Source: Spirosoma sp. (GTDB lineage Bacteria > Bacteroidota > Bacteroidia > Cytophagales > Spirosomataceae). Taken from it: DNA of 5,311 nt. The stretch spans positions 1 through 5,311 of the forward strand of contig JANXVQ010000342.1 in assembly GCA_025351545.1 (NCBI GenBank), written 5' to 3'. Below are positions 1 to 5,296 of this stretch, piece by piece (positions within the stretch are counted from its first letter, which is position 1; every line of letters starts with the position of its first letter). The notes under the pieces were generated by a model. The model worked only from the letters and a program-made list of their open reading frames with translations, was not told the origin of the DNA and searched no databases. The position numbers and the translations under genes were made by a program.

Positions 1-129
1 CTATTACAACCATGTTTGGCTCATGGAAGTCACAACAATGCAGAATCAATCATTCAGCGTGCTCAGAATGGCTGCATTTTGGGTTTTCAAACTATAAATC
101 AGTAGTTATCCACGTAAAAGCTTTCCTTT
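1..129. other. left-edge leader; possible tail of an upstream gene
   Basis: This short stretch precedes the secreted-protein gene. Two plus-strand frames are open from the window edge and then stop: one at a TAA at 95-97 and one at a TAG at 103-105. The end of an upstream gene could therefore lie here, but neither peptide is recognisable and I cannot choose between them. I see no clear Bacteroidota promoter (TTG near -33 with TAnnTTTG near -7) and no Shine-Dalgarno sequence before the ATG at 130. A nonamer at 106-114, TTATCCACG, differs by one base from a DnaA box, but it stands alone. Confidence 0.25.
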
Positions 130-1560
130 ATGAAAACAAAATTTATTCTCATTTTAAGCTTCCTGCTAGGTGTTTTCTTATGCCTAACAAATCATGGCTT
201 TTCTCAAAATCTAATTACGAATGGCGGCTTTGAAACCGTTCACACATCCGGTATCGTATGTGAATCACCTTTCCGCACTCCAACTCGCGTCCAAGGTTGG
301 GAGCAGGCACACGGCTCCCCACAGATTCAAACGAATAATGGTGGAGCTTGCAATCAAAATATCGGTTGGGGTCTTGAATCCGGTAACAATTTCTTTTATG
401 GCAATTTTTCTGGACCACCTACGTATGGTGGTCAAACCTATCCCGCTGATGATGAGGGCATCTACCAAAACTTGACCCTACAGGGTGGCAAGGCTTACCA
501 AGTCTCAATGAAAGTATCCACATCACTGTTTGTGTTTGAAGCCTGTAATGGATTGACACCTTATGATGGTAATGCATCTATTCCTCTACCAAACATTTCA
601 AGCAGCGATCGGCAAGAAATATTCCATCAGTCAGCAAATGGGTCACTTTCGACTTTATTTTATCCCAAAAAGACCTTTTCTCAAGTCTGGATTCATGCCG
701 ACCCAAGCAATGTATACGCAGGCACTACCAAAATGGATGATGTGGTAATCACAGAAGTAAATCCCATCAATCAGCTTTCCGGGACGACAGGTCTGATCTG
801 TAGTGCCACGCAATTTCAAATACCTATATCGTCTTCATATTATAACTGGTCGGTGCCTTCAGGAAATGCCTCAATTTCAGGAAGTGGGAATACGGTGACG
901 GTGGCTCCTAACATTGGTAGTGGATACATCACGATTAGTGTCTCTGTTGATAATGGTTATACTTACAACATAACCGTCTATACTGGCCCACCTCCATTTG
1001 CTTATGTTGCAGTAAACGGTCAGCCTACAAGTAACGCTACCGTATGTGTCAATAATTTTGCTTCTATTGAAGCGCAGCCATTTGTTGCCACCGCTTCTTA
1101 CACTTGGTCGCTAAGCAATCCAGGTAATGCCTATATAACTAATTACTACAATGCCAATACTGCGTTTAATTCATATACGGCAGATTGCTACTATTTAAGC
1201 CTGCAGATATCTAACGCATGTGGCAGTACGCAAAGTACACTGACAATCTGTTCCCAGAACTGTTTTGCACGTTACACTGTGCAGCCGAATCCGGCAAGAG
1301 ACTACTTGATAGTGCAATTTGATGAGGTGGATAAGGTCGATGCCCTACCGGATAATATTGAGCTATATTCAGATTCGTCTACAAAGCCGATCAGGGCAGT
1401 CAATATTCAAGAGGCTTACAATAAAAAGGCACTTAAAGATGGAAATAAAATACAATTTGATGTCCAAGACTTACCTCGAGGAACCTACTATTTACATGTT
1501 ACTAATTCACGACAGACCAAGGAAAAGCAACTCGAAAAAATAAGAGTCATCTTGGAGTAA
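130..1560 (+). CDS. secreted multidomain protein with T9SS C-terminal sorting tail
   Basis: This 476-residue protein is probably exported by Sec and then released or surface-anchored by the type IX secretion system. Residues 1-26 form a signal peptide: lysines at 2 and 4, a hydrophobic core, and a likely cut after GFSQ. The mature part begins NLITNGGFE, the typical first strand of secreted jelly-roll or carbohydrate-binding-like modules. That module seems to run to about residue 210, ending in KMDDVVITEV. Residues of about 215-285 (ICSATQFQIP, YNWSVPSG) and 290-373 (TVCVNNF, YTWSLSNPGNA, ISNACGS) resemble two PKD/Ig-like repeats of Bacteroidota surface proteins. Residues 383-476 match a type A sorting domain, with YTVQPNPARDYLIVQF near the start and LPRGTYYLHV near the end. 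The long charged insert at 398-445 is somewhat unusual. No catalytic motif is visible, so a binding or adhesive role is inferred. The ATG at 130 is chosen because the signal peptide follows it directly. Confidence 0.87.
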   Translation: MKTKFILILSFLLGVFLCLTNHGFSQNLITNGGFETVHTSGIVCESPFRTPTRVQGWEQAHGSPQIQTNNGGACNQNIGWGLESGNNFFYGNFSGPPTYGGQTYPADDEGIYQNLTLQGGKAYQVSMKVSTSLFVFEACNGLTPYDGNASIPLPNISSSDRQEIFHQSANGSLSTLFYPKKTFSQVWIHADPSNVYAGTTKMDDVVITEVNPINQLSGTTGLICSATQFQIPISSSYYNWSVPSGNASISGSGNTVTVAPNIGSGYITISVSVDNGYTYNITVYTGPPPFAYVAVNGQPTSNATVCVNNFASIEAQPFVATASYTWSLSNPGNAYITNYYNANTAFNSYTADCYYLSLQISNACGSTQSTLTICSQNCFARYTVQPNPARDYLIVQFDEVDKVDALPDNIELYSDSSTKPIRAVNIQEAYNKKALKDGNKIQFDVQDLPRGTYYLHVTNSRQTKEKQLEKIRVILE

Positions 1561-1574
1561 ATATTACCTAAATT

Positions 1575-1638
1575 TAAACAAGATAGGGGACTGCAAATAA
1601 GCTATTTTGCAGTCCCCTATCTTGTTTATGACTTTTTT
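1575..1638. terminator. 23-bp perfect stem, likely bidirectional terminator
   Basis: Arms at 1575-1597 and 1606-1628 are exact reverse complements around an 8-nt loop (TAAGCTAT). The stem contains a GGGGACTGC block, and a run of six T lies shortly after it (1633-1638). It begins 14 bases after the secreted-protein stop codon, and the opposite-strand barrel gene ends about 100 bases to the right, so it can end transcription from both sides. The stem is longer than most intrinsic terminators. Nothing else nearby suggests a mobile-element end. Confidence 0.75.
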
Positions 1639-1654
1639 ACAATCTTTGATATTG

Positions 1655-1688
1655 ATGCTAAATAATACTCATGAATTTAATTTAGCAT
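1655..1688. repeat. AT-rich 9-bp inverted repeat between convergent genes
   Basis: ATGCTAAAT at 1655-1663 pairs exactly with ATTTAGCAT at 1680-1688 across a 16-nt loop. It lies between the 3' ends of two convergent genes and may be a second, weaker 3' hairpin for the minus-strand barrel gene. It is AT-rich and lacks a T-run on the minus strand, so a terminator role is only tentative. Confidence 0.4.
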
Positions 1689-1731
1689 TTATTTAAAAAC
1701 AGTAAAAGAATAAGTTTCTTCACATGTCCAC

Positions 1732-2391
1732 TTATAATTTGTATCCAAAACTAAGTATGCCGCTAAACGCGTGTTGGTTAGTGTAACCTACCGGAACTCC
1801 TACTCTAGAAAAGAGATGATACGATGGCTCCAGAGAAAGTAGAATTTTATTTGTTAAACTAAATCGAAAAACGACCTGAGCATTTCCCCCTATACGAAAC
1901 TTATGCCCAGGATCTGCCTTCAAACCTGGGTCTGATAAAATCATTCCATCTTTATTCGTGCTATAACTTTCAAAACTGTTTGGTAACCATTCGCCTATCG
2001 CGCCCAGCCCTGCAAACATATTGAAACGGTTCTTAGAGATCAAACGATAAGAAACTGTAACTGGAAGGATTAGATATTGAGCTTTTATAGTTGTATAAGT
2101 TGTAATGTCTGGACTGCTGGTAATAGGATAAGTCTGACTGTATCTATATTCTCTTTCTGATGTCAAAATCTTGACGTCAAAAAGCAGTTGTTTGACTGTG
2201 TACGATAGATTAACTCCATAGCTTAATGCTACTGGATTTCTTATAGATGCTCCATTTACCCCACTTGGAAGATTAACAATATATTGATCCAAAGATACAA
2301 TGGGTCCTATCGACCAATAGCTGTGTTGGGCATGTGCCGGAAAATAACAACACAAAATCGAAATGCAAATTGAAAAAATGAACAGTTTCAT
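1732..2391 (-). CDS. PorT-like outer-membrane beta-barrel protein
   Basis: The protein has 219 residues. Residues 1-21 form a signal peptide with a hydrophobic core and a likely AHA|Q cut. The rest has the alternating polar/apolar strands of a small eight-stranded barrel: YGVNLSYTV, LLFDVKIL, YLILPVTVSYRL, FNMFAGLGAIGEWL, FRIGGNAQVVFRFSL, ILLSLEPSYHLF and a final GILSFGYKL. The block YLILPVTVSYRL corresponds to the conserved 'YLeiPl' strand of the PorT/outer-membrane beta-barrel family common in Bacteroidota. The length is normal for that family, and insertion in the outer membrane is inferred from it. The cysteines at 14-15 do not form a convincing lipobox. It converges with the secreted-protein gene and has about 530 bp of non-coding DNA upstream. 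Its specific role is unknown; most relatives are called hypothetical, and being next to a T9SS cargo does not make it a T9SS component. Confidence 0.85.
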   Translation of the reverse strand: MKLFIFSICISILCCYFPAHAQHSYWSIGPIVSLDQYIVNLPSGVNGASIRNPVALSYGVNLSYTVKQLLFDVKILTSEREYRYSQTYPITSSPDITTYTTIKAQYLILPVTVSYRLISKNRFNMFAGLGAIGEWLPNSFESYSTNKDGMILSDPGLKADPGHKFRIGGNAQVVFRFSLTNKILLSLEPSYHLFSRVGVPVGYTNQHAFSGILSFGYKL

Positions 2392-2785
2392 ATGCAGATA
2401 TGGTTTAGGTAATAGAGTTTATGTAAGTTGATTATCAATTATGTATCACTGTAATTTGAGAAGGATAATTCATTTTTCCAAACACTAATTTTCTAGTTAA
2501 TAACTATTTGATATGCATAAGAAAATTTATTTATTATATTTTTTGAGCGTCCTGAATCACTCAAAGTGAGCTAGTGAAAAGTAGAGAAAAAAACCTAAAA
2601 TTTACTGGTAATTAGCAAGGGAAATGAAAGCAGGACGATTCTCAGAATCGTAGATAGTGATGATTTCTAAATAACAGAATAGCGGTCAAACGGTCGCCAA
2701 AATCACGCGCGAACATGGTATGAGCGATAAACATGAACGATAAATTATAGGGTCACGGAGAGTCTGTCTTGTAGTAGTTTAAACT
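2392..2785. other. AT-rich gene-free spacer
   Basis: I see no supported gene in this stretch on either strand. The left part (to about 2560) is strongly AT-rich and must hold the promoter of the minus-strand barrel gene, although no convincing Bacteroidota promoter could be picked. The right part holds a 17-bp palindrome (2635-2651), a short direct repeat CGGTC (2683-2687 and 2691-2695), and CGATAAA at 2725-2731 and 2738-2744. GTCTTGTA at 2766-2773 may be a degenerate member of the repeat array that follows. Base composition changes between here and the next gene, so the boundary of the mobilization module probably lies in this spacer. Confidence 0.5.
2635..2651. repeat. 17-bp palindrome ACGATTCT-C-AGAATCGT
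   Basis: The 8-bp arms at 2635-2642 and 2644-2651 are perfect reverse complements around a single C. The compact, nearly gapless symmetry is typical of a dimeric regulator's binding site rather than a terminator, since there is no T-run and the loop is too small. No gene starts within 250 bases, so its target is unclear. A site-specific recombination core or a replication-related site are alternatives. Confidence 0.45.
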
Positions 2786-2912
2786 GCTTGTAAGACACTT
2801 TCTTTGTTTTGTCTTACAAGCCTATATACGTGTCTTACATTTTTTGAATTTTGTCTTACAGGCACACATTTTATCAAATTTTAGTTAAATATGTGTCTTA
2901 CACTTGTAAGAC
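2786..2912. repeat. helically phased GTCTTACA repeat array
   Basis: Six exact copies of GTCTTACA were found by eye. Direct copies lie at 2811-2818, 2832-2839, 2853-2860 and 2895-2902. Inverted copies (TGTAAGAC) lie at 2789-2796 and 2905-2912. The direct copies are spaced 21, 21 and 42 bp, that is two and four DNA turns, so bound proteins would sit on one face of the helix; the missing fourth period would start at 2874. The leftmost pair extends to an 11-bp inverted repeat (2786-2796 with 2811-2821). The intervening DNA is AT-rich. The array ends 6 bp before the start of an RHH-type protein gene, which suggests an autoregulatory operator or partition site. The 21-bp period also fits plasmid replication iterons, but no Rep gene is in view. 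Confidence 0.8.
2895..2912. promoter_or_regulatory. palindromic operator or 5'-leader hairpin before the RHH gene
   Basis: The last two array copies face each other with only CT between them, giving an 18-bp palindrome that covers positions -24 to -7 relative to the ATG at 2919. A dimeric repressor bound here would block the promoter or early transcription. In RNA the same bases can form a 7-bp stem with an ACUU loop, hiding the ribosome-loading region. Which of the two operates cannot be told from sequence. A role as operator for the adjacent RHH protein is inferred from position. Confidence 0.5.
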
Positions 2913-2918
2913 ATTCGA

Positions 2919-3251
2919 ATGAAAGCTGAAAACACTGTACCCATCTCAGATGCTAAGACTAGCTTACCGTCCAAGAGTAATAGCCCTGTAACTTGGTCGA
3001 TTCGCGGAGTTGAACGTGATACCCGATTGATTATCGAAAAGGCTGCTGAGCGAGCGGGTAAAACGTTGGGTCAGTACGTGAACGAAGATATCCGCAGCTT
3101 AGTACAAAGCCAGCTTACCCAAAGTCAACTACCAGCCGCTCCGGTTGATATTCAGAACCAGATCGACCACTTAACCAAGATGGTCGAAGGGATTGCCAAC
3201 CGAATGCCTGAACCAGGTAAGAAAAGCTTTTGGCAACGTTTACTCGGCTAA
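2919..3251 (+). CDS. small ribbon-helix-helix-type DNA-binding protein
   Basis: The protein has 110 residues. After a polar, probably disordered N-terminus (1-23), residues 24-30 (VTWSIRG) can form the DNA-contacting beta strand. Residues 32-46 (ERDTRLIIEKAAERAG) and 49-63 (TLGQYVNEDIRSLVQ) can form the two helices of an Arc/CopG-like RHH fold. A Q/P-rich linker (63-76) leads to a short helical or coiled-coil segment (77-95) and an amphipathic end, KKSFWQRLLG. The helix pattern AERAG-x-x-L-x-x-Y is shared with the MobC-like protein downstream. The start is fixed: an in-frame TAA lies at 2907-2909, so ATG 2919 is the first available, and there is no Shine-Dalgarno sequence. Likely roles are autorepressor of the mobilization operon, partition protein or accessory relaxosome protein. 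No ParA partner is in the window. The fold call is moderate and the role is an inference. Confidence 0.75.
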   Translation: MKAENTVPISDAKTSLPSKSNSPVTWSIRGVERDTRLIIEKAAERAGKTLGQYVNEDIRSLVQSQLTQSQLPAAPVDIQNQIDHLTKMVEGIANRMPEPGKKSFWQRLLG

Positions 3252-3342
3252 TCTAAATCAATCTAAAAAAGAAAATAATCGGTCTGTTTGCGAAAAAGCT
3301 GGCGCGTACGTACTTTGCTGGTCTGATTGAGTAGCCAGCCAT

Positions 3343-3391
3343 GTTTAACACCTTAAAAACCCTCCTATCGTCGGGCTTTTTCGGTGTAAAC
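3343..3391 (+). repeat. long imperfect hairpin in the oriT candidate
   Basis: About 17 base pairs form in three blocks: GTTTAACACC (3343-3352) with GGTGTAAAC (3383-3391, one A bulged), AAAAA (3355-3359) with TTTTT (3377-3381), and CCC (3360-3362) with GGG (3373-3375), around a 10-nt loop TCCTATCGTC. It could be the relaxase-recognised oriT inverted repeat. The inner part, with GGGC then TTTTT, could also work as an intrinsic terminator or attenuator between the RHH gene and mobC. Confidence 0.6.
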
Positions 3392-3394
3392 GGC

Positions 3395-3422
3395 TGTCCC
3401 CCCTCCGACTGTCGGGGGTACA
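3395..3422 (+). repeat. GC-rich hairpin upstream of mobC
   Basis: TGTCCCCC (3395-3402) pairs with GGGGG and ACA (3414-3418, 3420-3422), leaving T3419 bulged and an 11-nt loop. It starts 4 bases after the preceding hairpin and ends 24 bases before the preferred mobC start. A five-base direct repeat, CTGTC, occurs on its left side (3394-3398) and in its loop (3409-3413). It may be part of oriT or may control mobC translation. Confidence 0.5.
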
Positions 3423-3445
3423 AAAACCACGTAATCCAGCGAGCT

Positions 3446-3802
3446 ATGGTCGAGAATGAACCAGTTAAAAAGAAGGGTGGCCGACCGCCCAGCGTCAAAA
3501 AACGCGATAAGAAAATCAACCTCTACGTGACGGGTCTGGAGGAGCTGGCCATCAAGAAACGGGCCGAGCGAGCGGGGTTAAACCTGTCGGATTATTGCCG
3601 TCAGATCGTGCTGAGTGGTCAGGCCCAGGTGCGATTAACACCGGAGGAGAACGCGACCTTAAACGAGGTGGCCAAGGTGGGGAACAATCTTAATCAGATC
3701 GCCCACAAAGCCAACGCCGACGGTATCCGCTCCATCGCTTTTGAGGCCAGTCGATTACTTCAGCAGTTAAGCCAGCTCTTAAACAAACCCTCGGACTCAT
3801 GA
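3446..3802 (+). CDS. mobC: MobC-like relaxosome accessory protein (RHH)
   Basis: This is a 118-residue basic DNA-binding protein that in this family binds near oriT and helps the relaxase open and nick the DNA. A lysine-rich N-terminus carries an AT-hook-like KKKGGRPPS (8-16). Residues 23-29 (KINLYVT) would be the RHH strand, followed by helices in 31-44 (LEELAIKKRAERAG) and 46-57 (NLSDYCRQIVLS). The C-terminal part (65-113) contains LTPEENATLNEVAKVGNNLNQIAHKAN, split here as LTPEENATLNEVAK and VGNNLNQIAHKAN, the signature of the bacterial MobC family. The frame is open back to an ATG at 3341, which would add 35 residues, but that stretch is the hairpin-forming oriT candidate and does not resemble MobC, so ATG 3446 is preferred. 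The stop overlaps the relaxase start in ATGA, indicating translational coupling. Family assignment is strong; the exact start is moderately sure. Confidence 0.85.
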   Translation: MVENEPVKKKGGRPPSVKKRDKKINLYVTGLEELAIKKRAERAGLNLSDYCRQIVLSGQAQVRLTPEENATLNEVAKVGNNLNQIAHKANADGIRSIAFEASRLLQQLSQLLNKPSDS

Positions 3803-4692
3803 TCGGCAAAACCAGTATCGGCCGCAGCTTCAAGGGCTGCTGCGGCTACAACATGGAAAAGGTGGAAAAGGGGAAAGGGGAGGTGATTTTGTCGCAGGGG
3901 GTGCGCGATTACGAGCAGGGGGCCATGGTGGCCGACTTTGTGCGCCAAGCCCAGATGAACCCCGACCTAAGCCGCAGCGTGTGGCATACCGCTATTAGCT
4001 TTGATCCTCAGGACGAGGCCCGGTTACGGGCTACTCCGCAGCTGATGCAATCGGTGGCCAGCGACTATCTGAAAGGCATGGGCCTGGCTCAGTCGCAGTA
4101 CGCAGTGATTGAGCACCGGGACACCGGCCACAGCCATTTTCACATCATTGCCAACCGGGTAGCCAATGATGGGCAGACCGTTAGCGATAGCCACAATTTT
4201 AGCCGTTCTGAGACACTTTTACGCCAGATCGAACAGAAGTATGACTTGACGCCGATGAACGAACAGGCGCACCGGCAGAGTCTGGAGAAACTACCTGAGC
4301 GCGACCGCAGCCGGATTGAGATCCGGGACCAGGTGCGGGCGAGTCTGAACCGTTCGGCCAGTGGCCAGGAGTTGCGCGACGATTTAGCGCGACATAACAT
4401 TTCCATGATCGTTAACCGGGATCAGGCAGGCCAGCCGCGCGGCATTAGTTTCGAGCAGGTCAAACAGGGCGACAACGGGGAAGAAATTAAGCTTGCTTTC
4501 AAAGGCTCCAAGCTCCACCAGAATTTAGGCATGGGCCAGCTTCAGGCGCAACTTGGATTAAATGCGCAGCTACGCCAGAAACAGGCTCTGGAGATCGAAC
4601 AGGCGAACGAACGGGCGAAGGCCCAGAAAGTAGAGAAGTCCCCGCAAATCGACGATAAACAACCCAAACGCGGCTATGGCCGCTCTATGTGA
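3799..4692 (+). CDS. MOBP-type relaxase (MobA/VirD2 family mobilization nuclease)
   Basis: This 297-residue relaxase would cut one strand at oriT by tyrosine transesterification and pilot the strand into the recipient. Motif I lies in GRSFKGCCGYNMEK, with Tyr17 as the likely nucleophile. VWHTAISFDP (61-70) is the conserved strand with His63. Motif III, HRDTGHSHFH (106-115), supplies the metal-binding histidines 111, 113 and 115, so the active site looks intact. The region 186-255 (LRDDLARHNISM, GQPRGISFEQ, LAFKGSKLHQNLG) matches the post-catalytic segment common in Bacteroidota relaxases. The C-terminus (258-297) is charged, helical and rich in Lys, Glu and Gln. There is no primase or helicase domain, and the length is at the short end of the family. 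The ATG overlaps the mobC stop by 4 bases, and the next gene starts 1 base after the TGA, so the three genes form one operon. Names differ between systems (MobA or MobB), so no symbol is given. Confidence 0.93.
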   Translation: MIGKTSIGRSFKGCCGYNMEKVEKGKGEVILSQGVRDYEQGAMVADFVRQAQMNPDLSRSVWHTAISFDPQDEARLRATPQLMQSVASDYLKGMGLAQSQYAVIEHRDTGHSHFHIIANRVANDGQTVSDSHNFSRSETLLRQIEQKYDLTPMNEQAHRQSLEKLPERDRSRIEIRDQVRASLNRSASGQELRDDLARHNISMIVNRDQAGQPRGISFEQVKQGDNGEEIKLAFKGSKLHQNLGMGQLQAQLGLNAQLRQKQALEIEQANERAKAQKVEKSPQIDDKQPKRGYGRSM

Positions 4693-4693
4693 G

Positions 4694-5296
4694 ATGGACG
4701 AGAGCCAATTAATTAGTGAACTCTTAAAAGGGTTAATCAACGACATCGACACCATTAAAACCCGCGTCGGGAAGCTGCCCAGCGAAGCCCCCGCCGATTA
4801 CGGGGCTAGTATCGCGGGTTTAACCAAAGCGGTGCAGGAGCTGCAAACGCAGGTTAAACAAGCGCCCGCAGCGGTAGATCTGAGCGCGATCACGACGCGG
4901 CTCGACCGGATGGAGCAGCTAAACCGCCAACGACCGGAGTACAAAATGAGTCAATACGTGCAGTACGGTGCCTATGCCTTTGGCTTGATGGTGGTGCTAC
5001 TGGTCACGTCGGTCTGGTTTGCGTTGAGTTGGCGCAGTCAGCGGGACGAGTATCAGCAAGCCTTTTGGGCGGACAATTGGCGGGTTCGTTACACCAAGCA
5101 AGCCGATCCGGGGTATTACAGTTTTATGGAAGCCAAGTTCAAAGACATGGCCATTTACGAATGGATTCGTGAGCAGGAAGAAGCCGACCAAAAGCGAGAA
5201 TTGGCCCGTGAAGCGGCTGAGCAAGCCAAAGCTCTGTCTCGTCAGGCTAACGAACTAGAAGGCAAAGCAATAACAACGGGGAAGAAAAAAGGATAA
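4694..5296 (+). CDS. single-pass membrane protein of the mobilization operon
   Basis: The protein has 200 residues from ATG 4694. I do not recognise a named family. Numbering from that start, residues 1-85 are polar and helical with heptad-like spacing (LISELLKGLINDIDTIKTRV, then IAGLTKAVQELQTQV and LSAITTRLDRMEQLN), suggesting a coiled coil. Residues of about 91-111 (YGAYAFGLMVVLLVTSVWFAL) form one strong membrane helix followed by SWRSQR. A W/Y-rich segment (123-158) follows, then a Glu/Lys/Ala-rich coiled coil (158-191) and a basic end, TTGKKKG. There is no signal peptide. An in-frame ATG at 4676 overlaps the relaxase gene by 17 bases; 4694 is preferred because it gives the tight TGAGATG junction. 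Co-translation with the relaxase suggests it anchors the relaxosome at the inner membrane or contacts a coupling protein, comparable in layout, not in visible sequence, to MobB-type proteins. Function is inferred from context. Confidence 0.8.
   Translation: MDESQLISELLKGLINDIDTIKTRVGKLPSEAPADYGASIAGLTKAVQELQTQVKQAPAAVDLSAITTRLDRMEQLNRQRPEYKMSQYVQYGAYAFGLMVVLLVTSVWFALSWRSQRDEYQQAFWADNWRVRYTKQADPGYYSFMEAKFKDMAIYEWIREQEEADQKRELAREAAEQAKALSRQANELEGKAITTGKKKG

Larger units (their letters stand above)
3252..3445 (+). other. candidate origin of transfer (oriT)
   Basis: This gap of about 195 bp precedes the MobC-relaxase pair, the usual place for oriT in mobilizable elements. It holds a near-exact direct repeat (GGTCTGTTTG 3281-3290, GGTCTGATTG 3320-3329), an inverted pair GCTGGC/GCCAGC (3298-3303, 3334-3339), and two consecutive hairpins (3343-3391, 3395-3422). 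An imperfect inverted repeat followed within about ten bases by a C-rich stretch recalls the layout of MOBP origins such as RSF1010, where the nick lies just beyond the inverted repeat and next to CCCTCC; CCCTCC occurs here at 3401-3406. The nick position is not established. An attenuator before mobC is the main alternative. Confidence 0.5.

Noticed and set aside
106..114. TTATCCACG, one base from a DnaA box
   Set aside because: It is a single copy with no clustered boxes, AT-rich unwinding element or replication gene beside it, so a chance match is likely.
12..233. 73-codon plus-strand frame at the left edge
   Set aside because: It overlaps the signal-peptide region of the secreted-protein gene in another frame, and its product shows no domain or signal.
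2478..2487. TAGTGTTTGG on the minus strand as a -7 promoter element for the barrel gene
   Set aside because: The spacing inside the element is one base off the Bacteroidota consensus, and no TTG lies at the expected -33 position.
2625..2654. Nine-codon frame (MKAGRFSES) overlapping the 17-bp palindrome
   Set aside because: It is too short to support and has no regulated gene close behind it, so it is not called a leader peptide.
2786..2912. CRISPR array interpretation of the GTCTTACA repeats
   Set aside because: The repeats are only 8 bp, the units are 21 bp, orientation is mixed and no cas gene is present.
3253..3519. 88-codon minus-strand frame across the oriT candidate
   Set aside because: It is antisense to mobC and the hairpin region, with no recognisable protein features; it is a shadow frame.
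4140..4406. 88-codon minus-strand frame inside the relaxase gene
   Set aside because: It is antisense to the conserved relaxase motif III region, and the Arg/Ser-rich product is typical of a shadow frame.
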